Origin: Pseudosulfitobacter sp. DSM 107133 | GTDB taxonomy: Bacteria; Pseudomonadota; Alphaproteobacteria; Rhodobacterales; Rhodobacteraceae | Length of the DNA stretch: 64,000 bases | NCBI RefSeq assembly: GCF_022788695.1 | Contig: NZ_CP085154.1 | Location: 682,001-746,000, forward strand | Direction of reading: 5' to 3' | Shown: positions 38,915-47,033 of the stretch, piece after piece | How positions within the stretch are numbered: the stretch's first letter is position 1 | Layout: each line of letters begins with the position of its first letter | Notes under the pieces: generated by a model | The model's input: only the letters and a program-made list of their open reading frames with translations | What the model was told of the DNA's origin: nothing | Databases searched by the model: none | Position numbers and translations under genes: made by a program

Positions 38915-39952
38915 TCATGCCGTGCCTCCTGCCTGTTCCTGACGGAATTCTGTGCCATCGGCCCACATTCGATGCAGTAAGACAGCGAGTTTGCGTGCGA
39001 CAGCGACTACAGCGCGACGGCGACCTTTGGTGCGCATCAATCGCATGCCCCATGATTTGATCTGCGACCCTGCCATGGTTCGCATCAACATTGCGTTGGC
39101 TGCAGCATACAGCGTTGCACGAACATCTCGGTCTCCTGCCTTCGATATTCGGCCGGGGTTATCGTGTTCACCTGACTGATATCTTCGCGGCGTGAGACCA
39201 AAATGCGCTGCGACAGTGCGGGATTTTTTGAATCTATTGGGGTCATCAATTGCGGCTTTGAATGTCAAAGCTGCAATAGGTCCCACACCTGGCACTGTCA
39301 TCATCCGCATGCACACCGCGTCTTGCGATGCCGCGCGCTTCACGCGTCGATCCAGTTCCAGATAGTTTTGAAAGAGGACCGTACGGGCATCAAGTAAAGG
39401 AAGAACCGCGTGCGCGAGAACTTCATCCATCTCAATCATAGGTCGAACGAGGGCGTCGAAGGAACCGTGCTTTACCGTTCTGGGCAGTCGTACCCCGAAG
39501 ATCTTCAATAAACCCCGCACTTCGTTTGCAAGGTCGATCGTCTTCTTCAGCAATGCCTTGCGTGTGCTAAGCAGCGCCCGAAGGCCATGAGCTTCGCGGC
39601 TTTTCATATGTACTGGACTGAACCACCCAGTGCGTAGGATCTGCGCAATCCCTTTCGCATCGGTCTTATCTGTTTTGTTCCGCATCGCTGACAAGGCAGC
39701 ATTCACCTGGCGGGCCTCCATACAGACGATATCGAAGCCCAAGGATTGTAAGCCAAAGTAAAGATGCTGGCTCAAGGCACCGGCTTCAAAACCGACGCGC
39801 TCAACGGGGTGATCAAAGGCTTCAAGGCACGCAGCAATGTCCGCAACTTCGCATGGCAGCTCTCGCTCCAGCCAAACCTTGCCTTTGCTATCGACGATGC
39901 ACAAAGCACACGACCGAAGCGACACATCTAAACCAGCATAGTATTCCATCAT
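38915..39952 (-). CDS. IS110-family transposase
   Basis: This 345-residue IS110 transposase starts MMEYYAGLDVSLRSCALC, the RuvC-like DEDD domain with its first Asp, and ends in the Tnp_IS116 domain (MMTVPGVGPIAALTFKAAI, FGLTPRRYQSGEHDNPGRIS, RATLYAAANAML), which carries the catalytic serine region. IS110 enzymes recombine DNA guided by an element-encoded bridge RNA. The frame is intact. The 5-prime non-coding region that would encode the RNA lies at about 39,960-40,140. Confidence 0.93.
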   Translation of the reverse strand: MMEYYAGLDVSLRSCALCIVDSKGKVWLERELPCEVADIAACLEAFDHPVERVGFEAGALSQHLYFGLQSLGFDIVCMEARQVNAALSAMRNKTDKTDAKGIAQILRTGWFSPVHMKSREAHGLRALLSTRKALLKKTIDLANEVRGLLKIFGVRLPRTVKHGSFDALVRPMIEMDEVLAHAVLPLLDARTVLFQNYLELDRRVKRAASQDAVCMRMMTVPGVGPIAALTFKAAIDDPNRFKKSRTVAAHFGLTPRRYQSGEHDNPGRISKAGDRDVRATLYAAANAMLMRTMAGSQIKSWGMRLMRTKGRRRAVVAVARKLAVLLHRMWADGTEFRQEQAGGTA

Positions 39953-40090
39953 CTGTCTCCCTTGTTCACAGCTATGCTGTGATACTATCGGGAGCTCGAC
40001 CAAAGTGCAGGGTCAGCCCAATTACGCATGCTCCCCGCCGTTTTTTCGGTCGAGACCTATAGTTACCATTAAAAGAGTAGCCTACCTTAC
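39953..40090 (-). ncRNA. Candidate IS110 bridge RNA region
   Basis: In the IS110 group the segment between the left end and the transposase start encodes a structured bridge RNA. Here, on the minus strand, ctcgacc (40,055-40,049) pairs with ggtcgag (40,002-39,996), enclosing about 45 bases. Next comes a perfect tcacagc-ata-gctgtga hairpin (39,982-39,966). The location and stems fit, but the guide loops cannot be assigned without the element ends and target. Confidence 0.35.
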
Positions 40091-40147
40091 AATGGTGGTT
40101 CCGTTCCGCCACATTTGAAACCATGCCGGTTCCCAATGAGCCCACCG

Positions 40148-40480
40148 CTATTGTACGCCCTTGCCCCCGTTGCGAATATCCAATGCCTTTACGACATCAT
40201 CAACATGGTAGTGCGGCCGCCCATCTACCACGGGCATGTTCGAGCTCGTGCAAGTCGCCTCGATGATCTCGAGAATCTTGTCGGGTAGGTGCTCTGGGTC
40301 GACAGGCTGCCCCGTTTCAAGTGCAGTGCGGATGATCGACACAGTGACAATCGTATCAACATAAATCTCGTCAGCCTCCGTCAACTTCCTTTGCATCTTG
40401 GGGCCTTGAGGGCGTTCACGAGGGCCTATGAAGTTCTCTTGCTCTCGCCGGATGTCTTCAAACGTGGGACGGTCACTCAT
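40148..40480 (-). CDS. Hypothetical protein, 110 residues
   Basis: Unrecognised soluble protein, charged N-terminus (TFEDIRREQENFIGPRERPQ), a helix TEADEIYVDTIVTVSIIRTA, and a C-terminus with HYHVDDVVKALDIR. No cysteine pair, signal or membrane segment. The upstream 33-residue frame overlaps its start (ATGAGTGA), which suggests coupled translation. It is the last gene of a minus-strand group that ends at the IS110 element. Confidence 0.6.
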   Translation of the reverse strand: MSDRPTFEDIRREQENFIGPRERPQGPKMQRKLTEADEIYVDTIVTVSIIRTALETGQPVDPEHLPDKILEIIEATCTSSNMPVVDGRPHYHVDDVVKALDIRNGGKGVQ

Positions 40481-40574
40481 GAGTTGTCTGTCGCCTCCCC
40501 TTGGTAAGCTTGGCCACCAATACGATTATAGCGATGATCTCGATTTTGGCGACCAGGTCAACTCTGTCAGCCAT
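40473..40574 (-). CDS. Possible small hydrophobic peptide, 33 residues
   Basis: An ATG at 40574 opens 33 codons with a hydrophobic centre (IEIIAIIVLVAKL) between charged ends, and its stop overlaps the start of the 110-residue gene. It has the look of a single-span small membrane peptide. The ribosome site is weak. Support is only positional. Confidence 0.35.
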   Translation of the reverse strand: MADRVDLVAKIEIIAIIVLVAKLTKGRRQTTHE

Positions 40575-40648
40575 TTTCACGGCAGGTGACCTGGCGGAGC
40601 GCCATAGGCCTGCGCATCGGCGAAACACTTGTCAGGCCCGAACAGGGT

Positions 40649-41089
40649 TTACGCATGAATGCCAGATTGGATTTGCAGCGCTCCAGTGCATTTATGGCTC
40701 AGGAAGATTTCCAGCCACGGCGGAGTCAGGAATACCTGGTGGTGAAAACGGTCCTGATCGGCGAGGGTTTCGGAAACAGCGACCCCGGCCGCATGCTCCA
40801 GGGCAACGGCTGCATCGACGAGTCCGCGGTCAAAGAAAACCCAACCATTCAAGTCTTTGGCGCGCTCTCTGTCCCGGGCGGCCATCTCGATGGCGCGCCT
40901 GGCAAACAGTTCGAGATTGACCCAGGGAAGGGCCTTCCCTTCACCTTGCATTTCGGTCGCGACAATTCTCCTGCCTGGCTCTTCAACGGTCTCGTAGCCC
41001 CTGCGTTTCAGTTCGACCAATAGCGTTGATTTGCCGCCACCTGAGCATCCCGACAGAATGATATGCCGTTCTGAATTGTTGATGCACAT
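40649..41089 (-). CDS. AAA_28-type NTPase, probably C-terminally truncated
   Basis: This 146-residue P-loop protein has Walker A ILSGCSGGGKSTLL, GYETVEEPGRRIVATE and FFDRGLVDAAVALEHAAG, typical of the AAA_28 family of small NTPases. These are about 170-190 residues long. After FLTPPWLEIF the sequence turns to SHKCTGALQIQSGIHA and stops, without the usual C-terminal helices. The end is probably lost by deletion or frameshift. I start at the ATG at 41089. Confidence 0.7.
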   Translation of the reverse strand: MCINNSERHIILSGCSGGGKSTLLVELKRRGYETVEEPGRRIVATEMQGEGKALPWVNLELFARRAIEMAARDRERAKDLNGWVFFDRGLVDAAVALEHAAGVAVSETLADQDRFHHQVFLTPPWLEIFLSHKCTGALQIQSGIHA

Positions 41090-41160
41090 GGCGCTCCTCC
41101 GCAAGTTGTGGCCGACGACGTCAGGATCACCGGCCATATGGGCGTTTTCATTCAGTGAAT

Positions 41161-41436
41161 TTATTCATTCCCGAAATACTTCTCACCCTCTCCGACGCCG
41201 AAGGTCTCCAGTGCCCCACGGTCCAGCTCCATGCCTTCCGGCCGAGCCAACACGTGCGGGATGAAGGGGCCGCTGTAATCCAACACAGGATGGCCTTCAT
41301 GAGTGCGCAGTTCCCCATTCACTTCCTGGGCCAGCATGATGTAGTCGACGAGATACTGAACGCCATCGAACAAGGCGCTGCGCTCTTCCGCGGGAAGGTC
41401 AACGATTGTCTTAAGGTCGATCACCTGGTTCATCAA
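41161..41436 (-). CDS. Hypothetical protein, probably frameshifted at its 5-prime end
   Basis: The open frame starts at a TTG (or an ATG at 41433) and gives about 90 residues: LKTIVDLPAEERSALFDGVQ, YLVDYIMLAQEVNGELRTHE and FGVGEGEKYFGNE. Upstream in another frame an ATG at 41500 gives MNLSDFAKQLP, and a +1 shift at ctt-ccc-c-aag (complement of 41,461-41,473) would join it smoothly to KNFTEQEFVDLMNQVIDL. The intended protein is therefore probably 112 residues from 41500. Function unknown. Confidence 0.6.
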   Translation of the reverse strand: MMNQVIDLKTIVDLPAEERSALFDGVQYLVDYIMLAQEVNGELRTHEGHPVLDYSGPFIPHVLARPEGMELDRGALETFGVGEGEKYFGNE

Positions 41437-41500
41437 ATCGACGAACTCCTGTTCGGTGAAGTTCTTGGGGAAGTTGCTTGGCGAAATCGGAGAGGTTCAT

Positions 41501-41904
41501 GGGGGGTAGCCTAACATTCTTAAGGTGTGGATGTGGTCGTTTGGGTGTGTGGTCGAAGCTGATCGTCTGTCGAGTCACGTTCGAAGGTATGTATAGGACG
41601 TGCCCTGTGGCAAGTGATAATCCGAAGATTATGTCATTTAAGTATCTGTATTTGTTGCGAAAAGTGGGGATGCCTTTAAAGGCCGCATGGTTCCTTCGTG
41701 TCACTCCGTCATGTGGTTGATTCTTGTGGCCATCGGAGGGAAACGGGGAGTGAGGATGCTTAAAATCTCTAAAAAACAAAGCCTTGGTGTGAAGAGCGGT
41801 ATGCAAGCCGAACTGTTGACGGGGCGGTGCGTCGCCATTGGGGGTGGTAGATTTACATGGAAATGTGCCTCGTCAGCTTCCGTCGAGGATGCGAGAAACG
41901 ATCC
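41501..41904. other. Divergent intergenic region
   Basis: About 400 bases between two divergent unknown genes, AT-richer than the neighbours. I see no gene, only overlapping short frames. It should contain both promoters. Confidence 0.4.
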
Positions 41905-42627
41905 ATGATCGATTTTCGCAAACTCACTGACGTCGAACCCGCCCTACAGTTGTCTCCGTTGCTCCGGGCTGCGCACCGCACCATGCAGTATGCCGCCGAG
42001 AACAATGGCATCGGCCTGACCGCCACAAAGGCATTTCAGCGCAAGTTCGTTCACTGGGCCGTCGAGCACGTTGACTGGCCGGGATATGGGCCCGAGGAGG
42101 CGTTCAGCGTCAGCAAGGTGGTCAACGAGTACGAGTTTCCGCCGATCCAAGTCGTGCATTTCCTGTTGCTGCATCGGAAGCTGGGGCGTCACTACAAGGG
42201 GAAATTCCTTTTGACGAAGAAGGGGAAGGACCTGCTGAATTCCCCAGGGGCACTGTTCGACCAGTTGATCCCGTTCTTCCTGCTGGAGGTTGACCACACT
42301 TCGTACGGTCGCCTGGATGAGCGCCCCTTCGGGACATGGGATGTCTGGCTCAACGTGATGAATGTCGAACTGGAGCAGGGGCTGACGGAAAAACAGCTGT
42401 GTGGTCTGTTCTATGGGGATGGGCCGGATTGGGATAATGCCGGGTGGCGAGAATTGGCAGCGTTCTCCAGCTACGTTCTGAAGCCCCTGGAGTGGGCCGG
42501 GTTGATATCGATCCATGAGGTCGAGGGCGGCGGTCGGCGGGACTGGATGTGTTTCAAGACGGCGCTTTGGGGCGAGGTGTTACGACTCGAAACGGATGAA
42601 ATGGATCGGAAGACTACGCAGCACTGA
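41905..42627 (+). CDS. Hypothetical protein, 240 residues
   Basis: Unrecognised cytoplasmic protein. It begins MIDFRKLTDVEPALQLSPLL, has AAENNGIGLTATKAFQRKFVHWA and FLLLHRKLGRHYKGKFLLTKKG in the first half, and ends in a basic region with HEVEGGGRRDWMCFKTALWG. The pattern of a winged-helix-like middle (KGKFLLTKKGKDLL) suggests nucleic-acid contact but that is weak inference. I use the ATG at 41905; the open frame extends 16 codons further upstream without a good start. Confidence 0.6.
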   Translation: MIDFRKLTDVEPALQLSPLLRAAHRTMQYAAENNGIGLTATKAFQRKFVHWAVEHVDWPGYGPEEAFSVSKVVNEYEFPPIQVVHFLLLHRKLGRHYKGKFLLTKKGKDLLNSPGALFDQLIPFFLLEVDHTSYGRLDERPFGTWDVWLNVMNVELEQGLTEKQLCGLFYGDGPDWDNAGWRELAAFSSYVLKPLEWAGLISIHEVEGGGRRDWMCFKTALWGEVLRLETDEMDRKTTQH

Positions 42628-42951
42628 TACTTAGGTCATGGCTGCCGCTGGCTGAAGAGTAATTTCTATGTATTAAGTATTTCCAGGCAACCCACTAGAC
42701 CCAAATGGGTTATCCACATCTGAATGTCTTCGACATATATGTGGACGATCGGGGCCGTGCTATCATCCTGTCAACATCGAGAGGATAAGAGCATGAAAAA
42801 GATTGCGACAATGATAGCCTTCGCAATATCGATTATGATTGCATCGCAATCAAACGCAGATGAGTCTGATCAGGCCGTGACCTCTGACCGTAGAGATGAC
42901 GCTATCTCATGTGAGCTCTATGGTAAGCGTTCCCAGGAGGGCACTGTCGGT

Positions 42952-44511
42952 TCAGCTTGACGTCTTGGAGTTCCACGGGAGCAGATCGTCGATGGCGCTC
43001 TGTGGGTGACCATTGGCGATCGCTGTGAGGGTTGCCTTGAGATAGGCGAAGGGCTCGACGCCGTTGATCTTGCAGGTTTCGATCAGTGAGGCGATGCGGC
43101 CCCAGGCGATACCACCCTCGTCATGCCCAGCGAAGAGGGCGTTTTTCCGATTGAGGGTGATGGGGCGGATCAGGTTTTCGACGCGGTTGTTGTCGATCTC
43201 GACGCGCCCATCGGCCAAGAAGGTCTGCAGTCCGTCCCAGTGATTGTGGATGTAAGTCAGCTTTTCACCCAGCCGGGATTTGGCGGAGATCTTGCGGCGC
43301 TCAGCCTCCAGCCATTCACCGAATGCTGCGACCAGCGGGGCACTGCGGGCCTGACGGGCAGACAATCGCTGGCCGGGGGAGATGCCACGAATGTCAGCTT
43401 CGACGATATAGATTTCAGCGATGCGGCGCAGGCCTTCGGCGGCGATCTCTGAGCCATCGCGGTCAAAGACTTCCTTCAGCTTGCGGCGCGCATGCGCCCA
43501 GCAATGGGCCACCCGAATGGGGGCACCGCCCTTGCGCGTGGGTTTGGTCAGCCGGTTATAGCCCTGATAGCCGTCGATCTGCAGGATGCCGTCGAAGCCT
43601 GTCAGGAAGGTTTCGGCATTCGCGCCCGCCCGACCGGGGGCATAGAAGTAAACCACACCGGGCGGATCTTCACCGCCCCATGGTCGGTCATCGCGGGCCA
43701 GTGCCCAGAGATAGCCAGTTTTGGTTTTACCGCGCCCCGGATCCAGCACCGGGGCCGTGGTTTCGTCCATGAACAGTTTGTTGGATCGTTTCAGGTGTTC
43801 GGCCAGCCGGTCGACGACGGGCTTGAGGTGGAAGGCCGCCTTGCCGACCCAGTCCGCCAGCACAGCGCGGTGCAGATCAAGACCCGCACGCGCCAGGATC
43901 TGGCTTTGGCGGTATAATGGCAGATGATCCGCATACTTGCTGACCAGCACATTGGCGATGGTGGCCTCGGTCGGCAGGGCACCCATGATCAGATGCGATG
44001 GTGCGGGAGCCTGGGTCACGCCGTCGGTGCAGGTCCGGCAGGCGTATTTCGGGCGCACGGTGACAATGACGCGCAACTGCGCCGGCACGATGTCCAGCCG
44101 CTCACTGCGGTCTTCCCCGATCTTGTGCATGACGCCGCAGCCGCAAGGGCAGCTCAGGCTGTCAGGTTCGATGACTTCTTCGATGCGCGGCAGTGCGGCC
44201 GGTAGATTGCCGATGGTGCGCTTTGGCGCAGATTTGGTTGTCGTCTTGTCACCTGTCTGAGCGGCCAGTTGGTCCTTCTGCACCTCGACCTCAGCCAGGG
44301 CGATGGACAGATCCTCGAACGCCAGCTGCCGCTCATCCTCGGTCAGCTTTTCCGACCGTTTGCCATGTAGGGCATGGTTCAGCTCCGCAATCAGGTGCTC
44401 TTGCCGTTGGGTGATTTCCGTAAGCGCCGCTACCTTTTCCATCAACGCCAAAACCGCCGCACGCTGCGCAGCAGGGATGGTGGATAGGTCAATGGCGGGT
44501 GTCGTGATCAT
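42952..44511 (-). CDS. tnpC: IS66 transposase TnpC
   Basis: This 519-residue DDE transposase has an N-terminal leucine-zipper-like helix (AAVLALMEKVAALTEITQRQ), a zinc-binding segment CPCGCGVMHKIGED and CRTCTDG, and the catalytic core with FMDETTAPVLDPG (Asp), DGYQGYNRL and ENLIRPITLNRKNALFAGHD (the Glu region). The start is taken at the ATG at 44511. It lies 54 bases after tnpB. Confidence 0.95.
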   Translation of the reverse strand: MITTPAIDLSTIPAAQRAAVLALMEKVAALTEITQRQEHLIAELNHALHGKRSEKLTEDERQLAFEDLSIALAEVEVQKDQLAAQTGDKTTTKSAPKRTIGNLPAALPRIEEVIEPDSLSCPCGCGVMHKIGEDRSERLDIVPAQLRVIVTVRPKYACRTCTDGVTQAPAPSHLIMGALPTEATIANVLVSKYADHLPLYRQSQILARAGLDLHRAVLADWVGKAAFHLKPVVDRLAEHLKRSNKLFMDETTAPVLDPGRGKTKTGYLWALARDDRPWGGEDPPGVVYFYAPGRAGANAETFLTGFDGILQIDGYQGYNRLTKPTRKGGAPIRVAHCWAHARRKLKEVFDRDGSEIAAEGLRRIAEIYIVEADIRGISPGQRLSARQARSAPLVAAFGEWLEAERRKISAKSRLGEKLTYIHNHWDGLQTFLADGRVEIDNNRVENLIRPITLNRKNALFAGHDEGGIAWGRIASLIETCKINGVEPFAYLKATLTAIANGHPQSAIDDLLPWNSKTSS

Positions 44512-44565
44512 GCCATCAGGATACGATAAAACCCCATTAAAAACACACAAAAGACAGCGGTTGAT

Positions 44566-44919
44566 TCACTCTGCCGCAGCAGGTGGGCGCATCTCCAGAG
44601 CCTTGACCTTGCGCCAGTCCAGACCGGCAAACAGGGCCTCGAACTGGGCGTGGTTCAGCGCCATCATCCCGTCCTTGATCGCCGGCCAGGTGAAGGTCGC
44701 TTCTTCCAGCCGCTTATAAGCCATCACCAATCCGGTGCCGTCCCAATACAAAAGCTTCAGCCGATCCGCCCGGCGCGAGCGGAACACAAAAACCGTGCCG
44801 GTGAACGGATCCTTGCGCAGCACCGACGACACGATCGACGCCAGCCCATCATGACCTTTCCTGAAGTCCACAGGCTGCGTCGAGACCAGAACCCGCACAC
44901 GGTTTGATGGGAACATCAT
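44566..44919 (-). CDS. tnpB: IS66 accessory protein TnpB (Orf2)
   Basis: This 117-residue IS66 Orf2 protein has the diagnostic VLVSTQPVDFRKGHDGLAS and FVFRSRRADRLKLLYWDGTG. It is required for IS66 transposition in the elements studied. It overlaps tnpA by four bases (ATGA). Confidence 0.95.
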   Translation of the reverse strand: MMFPSNRVRVLVSTQPVDFRKGHDGLASIVSSVLRKDPFTGTVFVFRSRRADRLKLLYWDGTGLVMAYKRLEEATFTWPAIKDGMMALNHAQFEALFAGLDWRKVKALEMRPPAAAE

Positions 44920-45347
44920 GGCTGACCCTCGATTGCCCGCACGATCTCGGCAACCCGGGTCGAACTGGTCGTGCCATCGAGCCGGACTGTCACACGACCA
45001 ATCGCAATCTCGATGGAGGTATGGGATGACTCGTCAGGCTTCGCGGACCGCCCCGCAACGGCCGACATATGCGCACAGCCGCCACCATCCGAGACTACGA
45101 GTGGCGCAAAACTAAAGGCGTCGTCATCGCCCGCAGGCAAAACCAACCGGCCATCGCGTGCTTGACTCCGCCATTCCGACAAATGGTTCGCCCGAAGCCC
45201 ATACCGCGCCGCAACTGCATTCACGCTCACGCCCGGCTGCAAACTCTCAGCCACGATCCGTGCTTTGACCTCATTGGGCCACCGCTTCTGGCCATTGGCC
45301 CGTATCTCCACCCCGTAGTCCATGAGAAACTCTACCGTAGTCGCCAT
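44916..45347 (-). CDS. tnpA: IS66 accessory protein TnpA (Orf1)
   Basis: This 143-residue Orf1 protein has the helix-turn-helix RWPNEVKARIVAESLQ, VNAVAARYGLRANHLSEW and a C-terminal domain with IEIAIGRVTVRLDG and AEIVRAIEG. It is the first gene of the IS66 operon and probably binds the ends. I start at the ATG at 45347; an earlier in-frame start exists. Confidence 0.93.
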   Translation of the reverse strand: MATTVEFLMDYGVEIRANGQKRWPNEVKARIVAESLQPGVSVNAVAARYGLRANHLSEWRSQARDGRLVLPAGDDDAFSFAPLVVSDGGGCAHMSAVAGRSAKPDESSHTSIEIAIGRVTVRLDGTTSSTRVAEIVRAIEGQP

Positions 45348-45836
45348 CGCGAAACTCCCGCCCAATATCCGTCAGAAACGGAGTCGCAGCTCAGGCGAAA
45401 ACTGGGAAGGTGTTGTCCAGGCAACGCTTACGCTCTATGGAGAAGCTGCCGCCACTTTTATGAGGTCGAGTCAGGACGGCATACCGCTTTCAAGGCTTCT
45501 TAAAGTCTCTGGCATTCAGAGAAATACATTAACCTACAAGATTTTGCTTACTGCCTATGAGCAGCCACGGTTCTCGACCGAAGTGTATCAGAGAGAGGCA
45601 ATTGCAAACTTCCGCAATGGCGTCGAGTTGGCGTGCTATACGGGGTGGAAAAACTGATACCGTCGCACACTTTTCTCTTGGCGGCAGGTAGAAAGGGTAT
45701 AGTCAAAAAATTTCCGTCTACTATGGTTATGCATTTCCAAATTATCTTGCCTGGCCCTCGCTGGCCAGGCCGTAGGAACGTTGCGCCCGCTAGCTGAAAA
45801 CTCGCGCTCAGCGAGGGTGCTCGGGTGCAATCCTAT

Positions 45837-45859
45837 AAAATCTGATATAGTCAGATTTT
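45837..45859 (-). terminator. Candidate terminator after the TIR genes
   Basis: aaaatctga-tatag-tcagatttt is a perfect 9-bp inverted repeat with AT flanks, 17 bases beyond the stop of the last TIR gene. A second perfect 8-bp hairpin, gcctggcc-ctcgct-ggccaggc, lies at 45,749-45,770. One or both probably end the long defence transcript. Confidence 0.5.
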
Positions 45860-45875
45860 CAACCAATGCGCCTGA

Positions 45876-46400
45876 TCACCGCTGGAGACTCTCAAGGAAG
45901 GTGCCTCTCTGGGCGCGAGGATCGAAGACGGCGTAGGCACTCTTAGTGGGAGAGGAGCCATGCTCAATTCGGCGATAGAGGTCCAGATACTCGCTCCCAT
46001 GCGTTTTTCCGGACTGATCAGTTGTTGGGATCACGATAATGCTGGATATTGGTTTCACGCCGTCTGCATACCCGATCTCCCAGGGGCACCATCTGCTTAC
46101 CATTGAGTTCTGGGTGGCCAGAAAGAGGAACCAATCCAACTTCCGGATCTTGTCCTTGATCTTTCTTGCTGTCTCGCGGTTGGTGCTCGTAGGCATGCTT
46201 TCATCCTGCCAGTCGACGTACACATTCCAGCCGTTATCTCGCAAAAACGCCTGAACCCTCCTGACGAGTTCATAGTCCTTGTGGCTGTGTGACAGAAAGG
46301 CGGTTTGGCGGTTCTTTTCCAAGGCTTCGTTGATCACACGGCTTCGGTCTTGGAACGCTGGTTCCGCCTTGTAATTCATGATTGTCGATTGGTTTACCAT
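45876..46400 (-). CDS. TIR-domain protein (second TIR gene of the module)
   Basis: This 174-residue protein is a single TIR domain. The first strand and box 1 read RQTAFLSHSHKDYELVRRVQ; WNVYVDWQDESMP follows; the probable NADase catalytic glutamate is E108 in SRWCPWEIGYADG. Its ATG directly abuts the TAA of the previous TIR gene (TAAATG), so translation is coupled. Bacterial TIR proteins either consume NAD+ or make cyclic ADP-ribose signals on infection. It is the last gene of the restriction-modification/TIR run. Confidence 0.85.
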   Translation of the reverse strand: MVNQSTIMNYKAEPAFQDRSRVINEALEKNRQTAFLSHSHKDYELVRRVQAFLRDNGWNVYVDWQDESMPTSTNRETARKIKDKIRKLDWFLFLATQNSMVSRWCPWEIGYADGVKPISSIIVIPTTDQSGKTHGSEYLDLYRRIEHGSSPTKSAYAVFDPRAQRGTFLESLQR

Positions 46401-47024
46401 TTACCGCCCCACTATACTTGCTGCATTCCTGACCCAAATTCCGAAGTTGTCGTTCCCCCTGTGTGCGACGTAACAATAGTGCAGGGCATAATTGCTGAGC
46501 TTGTGAACAACATTTCCTGCGGGGACAAACCAAGTTTCAGGTGGCGTGACTACCTGCTGATAATCCTGGTACTGGTACCACTTGCCTGTCTTCAATTCTG
46601 CCAAGCGGATCTGACCAAAATTGTCCCTGTAGAGCCCCATGTAGTCCAAAGGGTTCGGGCCCTGTGTTGCTTGATATCCAAGTCTATCCCGCAGACTCGA
46701 TATGTTGACCGTCAGAAGGCCATTTCCCTTCAAGACACTTCGGGCGATTTCATAGCGAACCCATCTCCGTGCGTAGGTCTGTTCACCTGCCAAGACACAT
46801 GTCACCGAAGTGTTGGAAATCCCATTTCGAATGAGATTTTTAAGTGAATCATCACTTGTCCGCTTCGCGCTCTCCCAGATGCTTGCGTCGTAGAATCCGA
46901 ACCCTTCACGAGTGTCTGGTTTTGCGTAGCGCCACGAATTTCTAACTTGGTTCACACGCCAGATGTCGTTTTGGTAATGGAACGAGAAGAATACTCTTCT
47001 CTTGGATGGTGTGGGTGAGAACAT
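46401..47024 (-). CDS. TIR-like (DUF1863 / Thoeris ThsB-type) protein
   Basis: This 207-residue protein opens with RRVFFSFHYQNDIWRVNQVR, the characteristic start of the DUF1863 TIR-like fold found in Thoeris ThsB, followed by DDSLKNLIRNGISNTSVTCVLAG and the helix RRWVRYEIARSV with the probable catalytic glutamate E92. In Thoeris, ThsB senses phage and makes a cyclic ADP-ribose isomer that activates an effector. No ThsA is present here; the adjacent membrane protein is a candidate effector. Confidence 0.85.
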   Translation of the reverse strand: MFSPTPSKRRVFFSFHYQNDIWRVNQVRNSWRYAKPDTREGFGFYDASIWESAKRTSDDSLKNLIRNGISNTSVTCVLAGEQTYARRWVRYEIARSVLKGNGLLTVNISSLRDRLGYQATQGPNPLDYMGLYRDNFGQIRLAELKTGKWYQYQDYQQVVTPPETWFVPAGNVVHKLSNYALHYCYVAHRGNDNFGIWVRNAASIVGR

Positions 47025-47033
47025 CGGTGAGTG

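Larger units (their letters stand above)
42923..45431 (-). mobile_element. IS66-family insertion sequence, 2,509 bp, with 8-bp target duplication
   Basis: The ends are inverted repeats: gtaagcgttcccagga at 42923 and the complement of the right end, gtaagcgttgcctgga, differing at two of 16 positions. The 8-bp target duplication gctctatg is exact at 42915-42922 and 45432-45439. It encodes tnpA, tnpB and tnpC on the minus strand, all intact. An undamaged duplication and intact genes suggest recent insertion. Confidence 0.97.
42793..45657 (+). pseudogene. Small exported protein gene split by IS66
   Basis: The gene starts at 42793 with a signal peptide (MKKIATMIAFAISIMIASQ, cleavage near SNA-DES) and is cut after 42922. 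Removing the IS66 element and one copy of its 8-bp target duplication joins 42922 to 45440 in frame (130 + 218 = 348 bases), giving 115 residues ending ACYTGWKN. The mature part has two cysteines (ISCELYG, LACYTGW) that could form a disulfide. No family recognised. The split copy should be non-functional. Confidence 0.85.
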
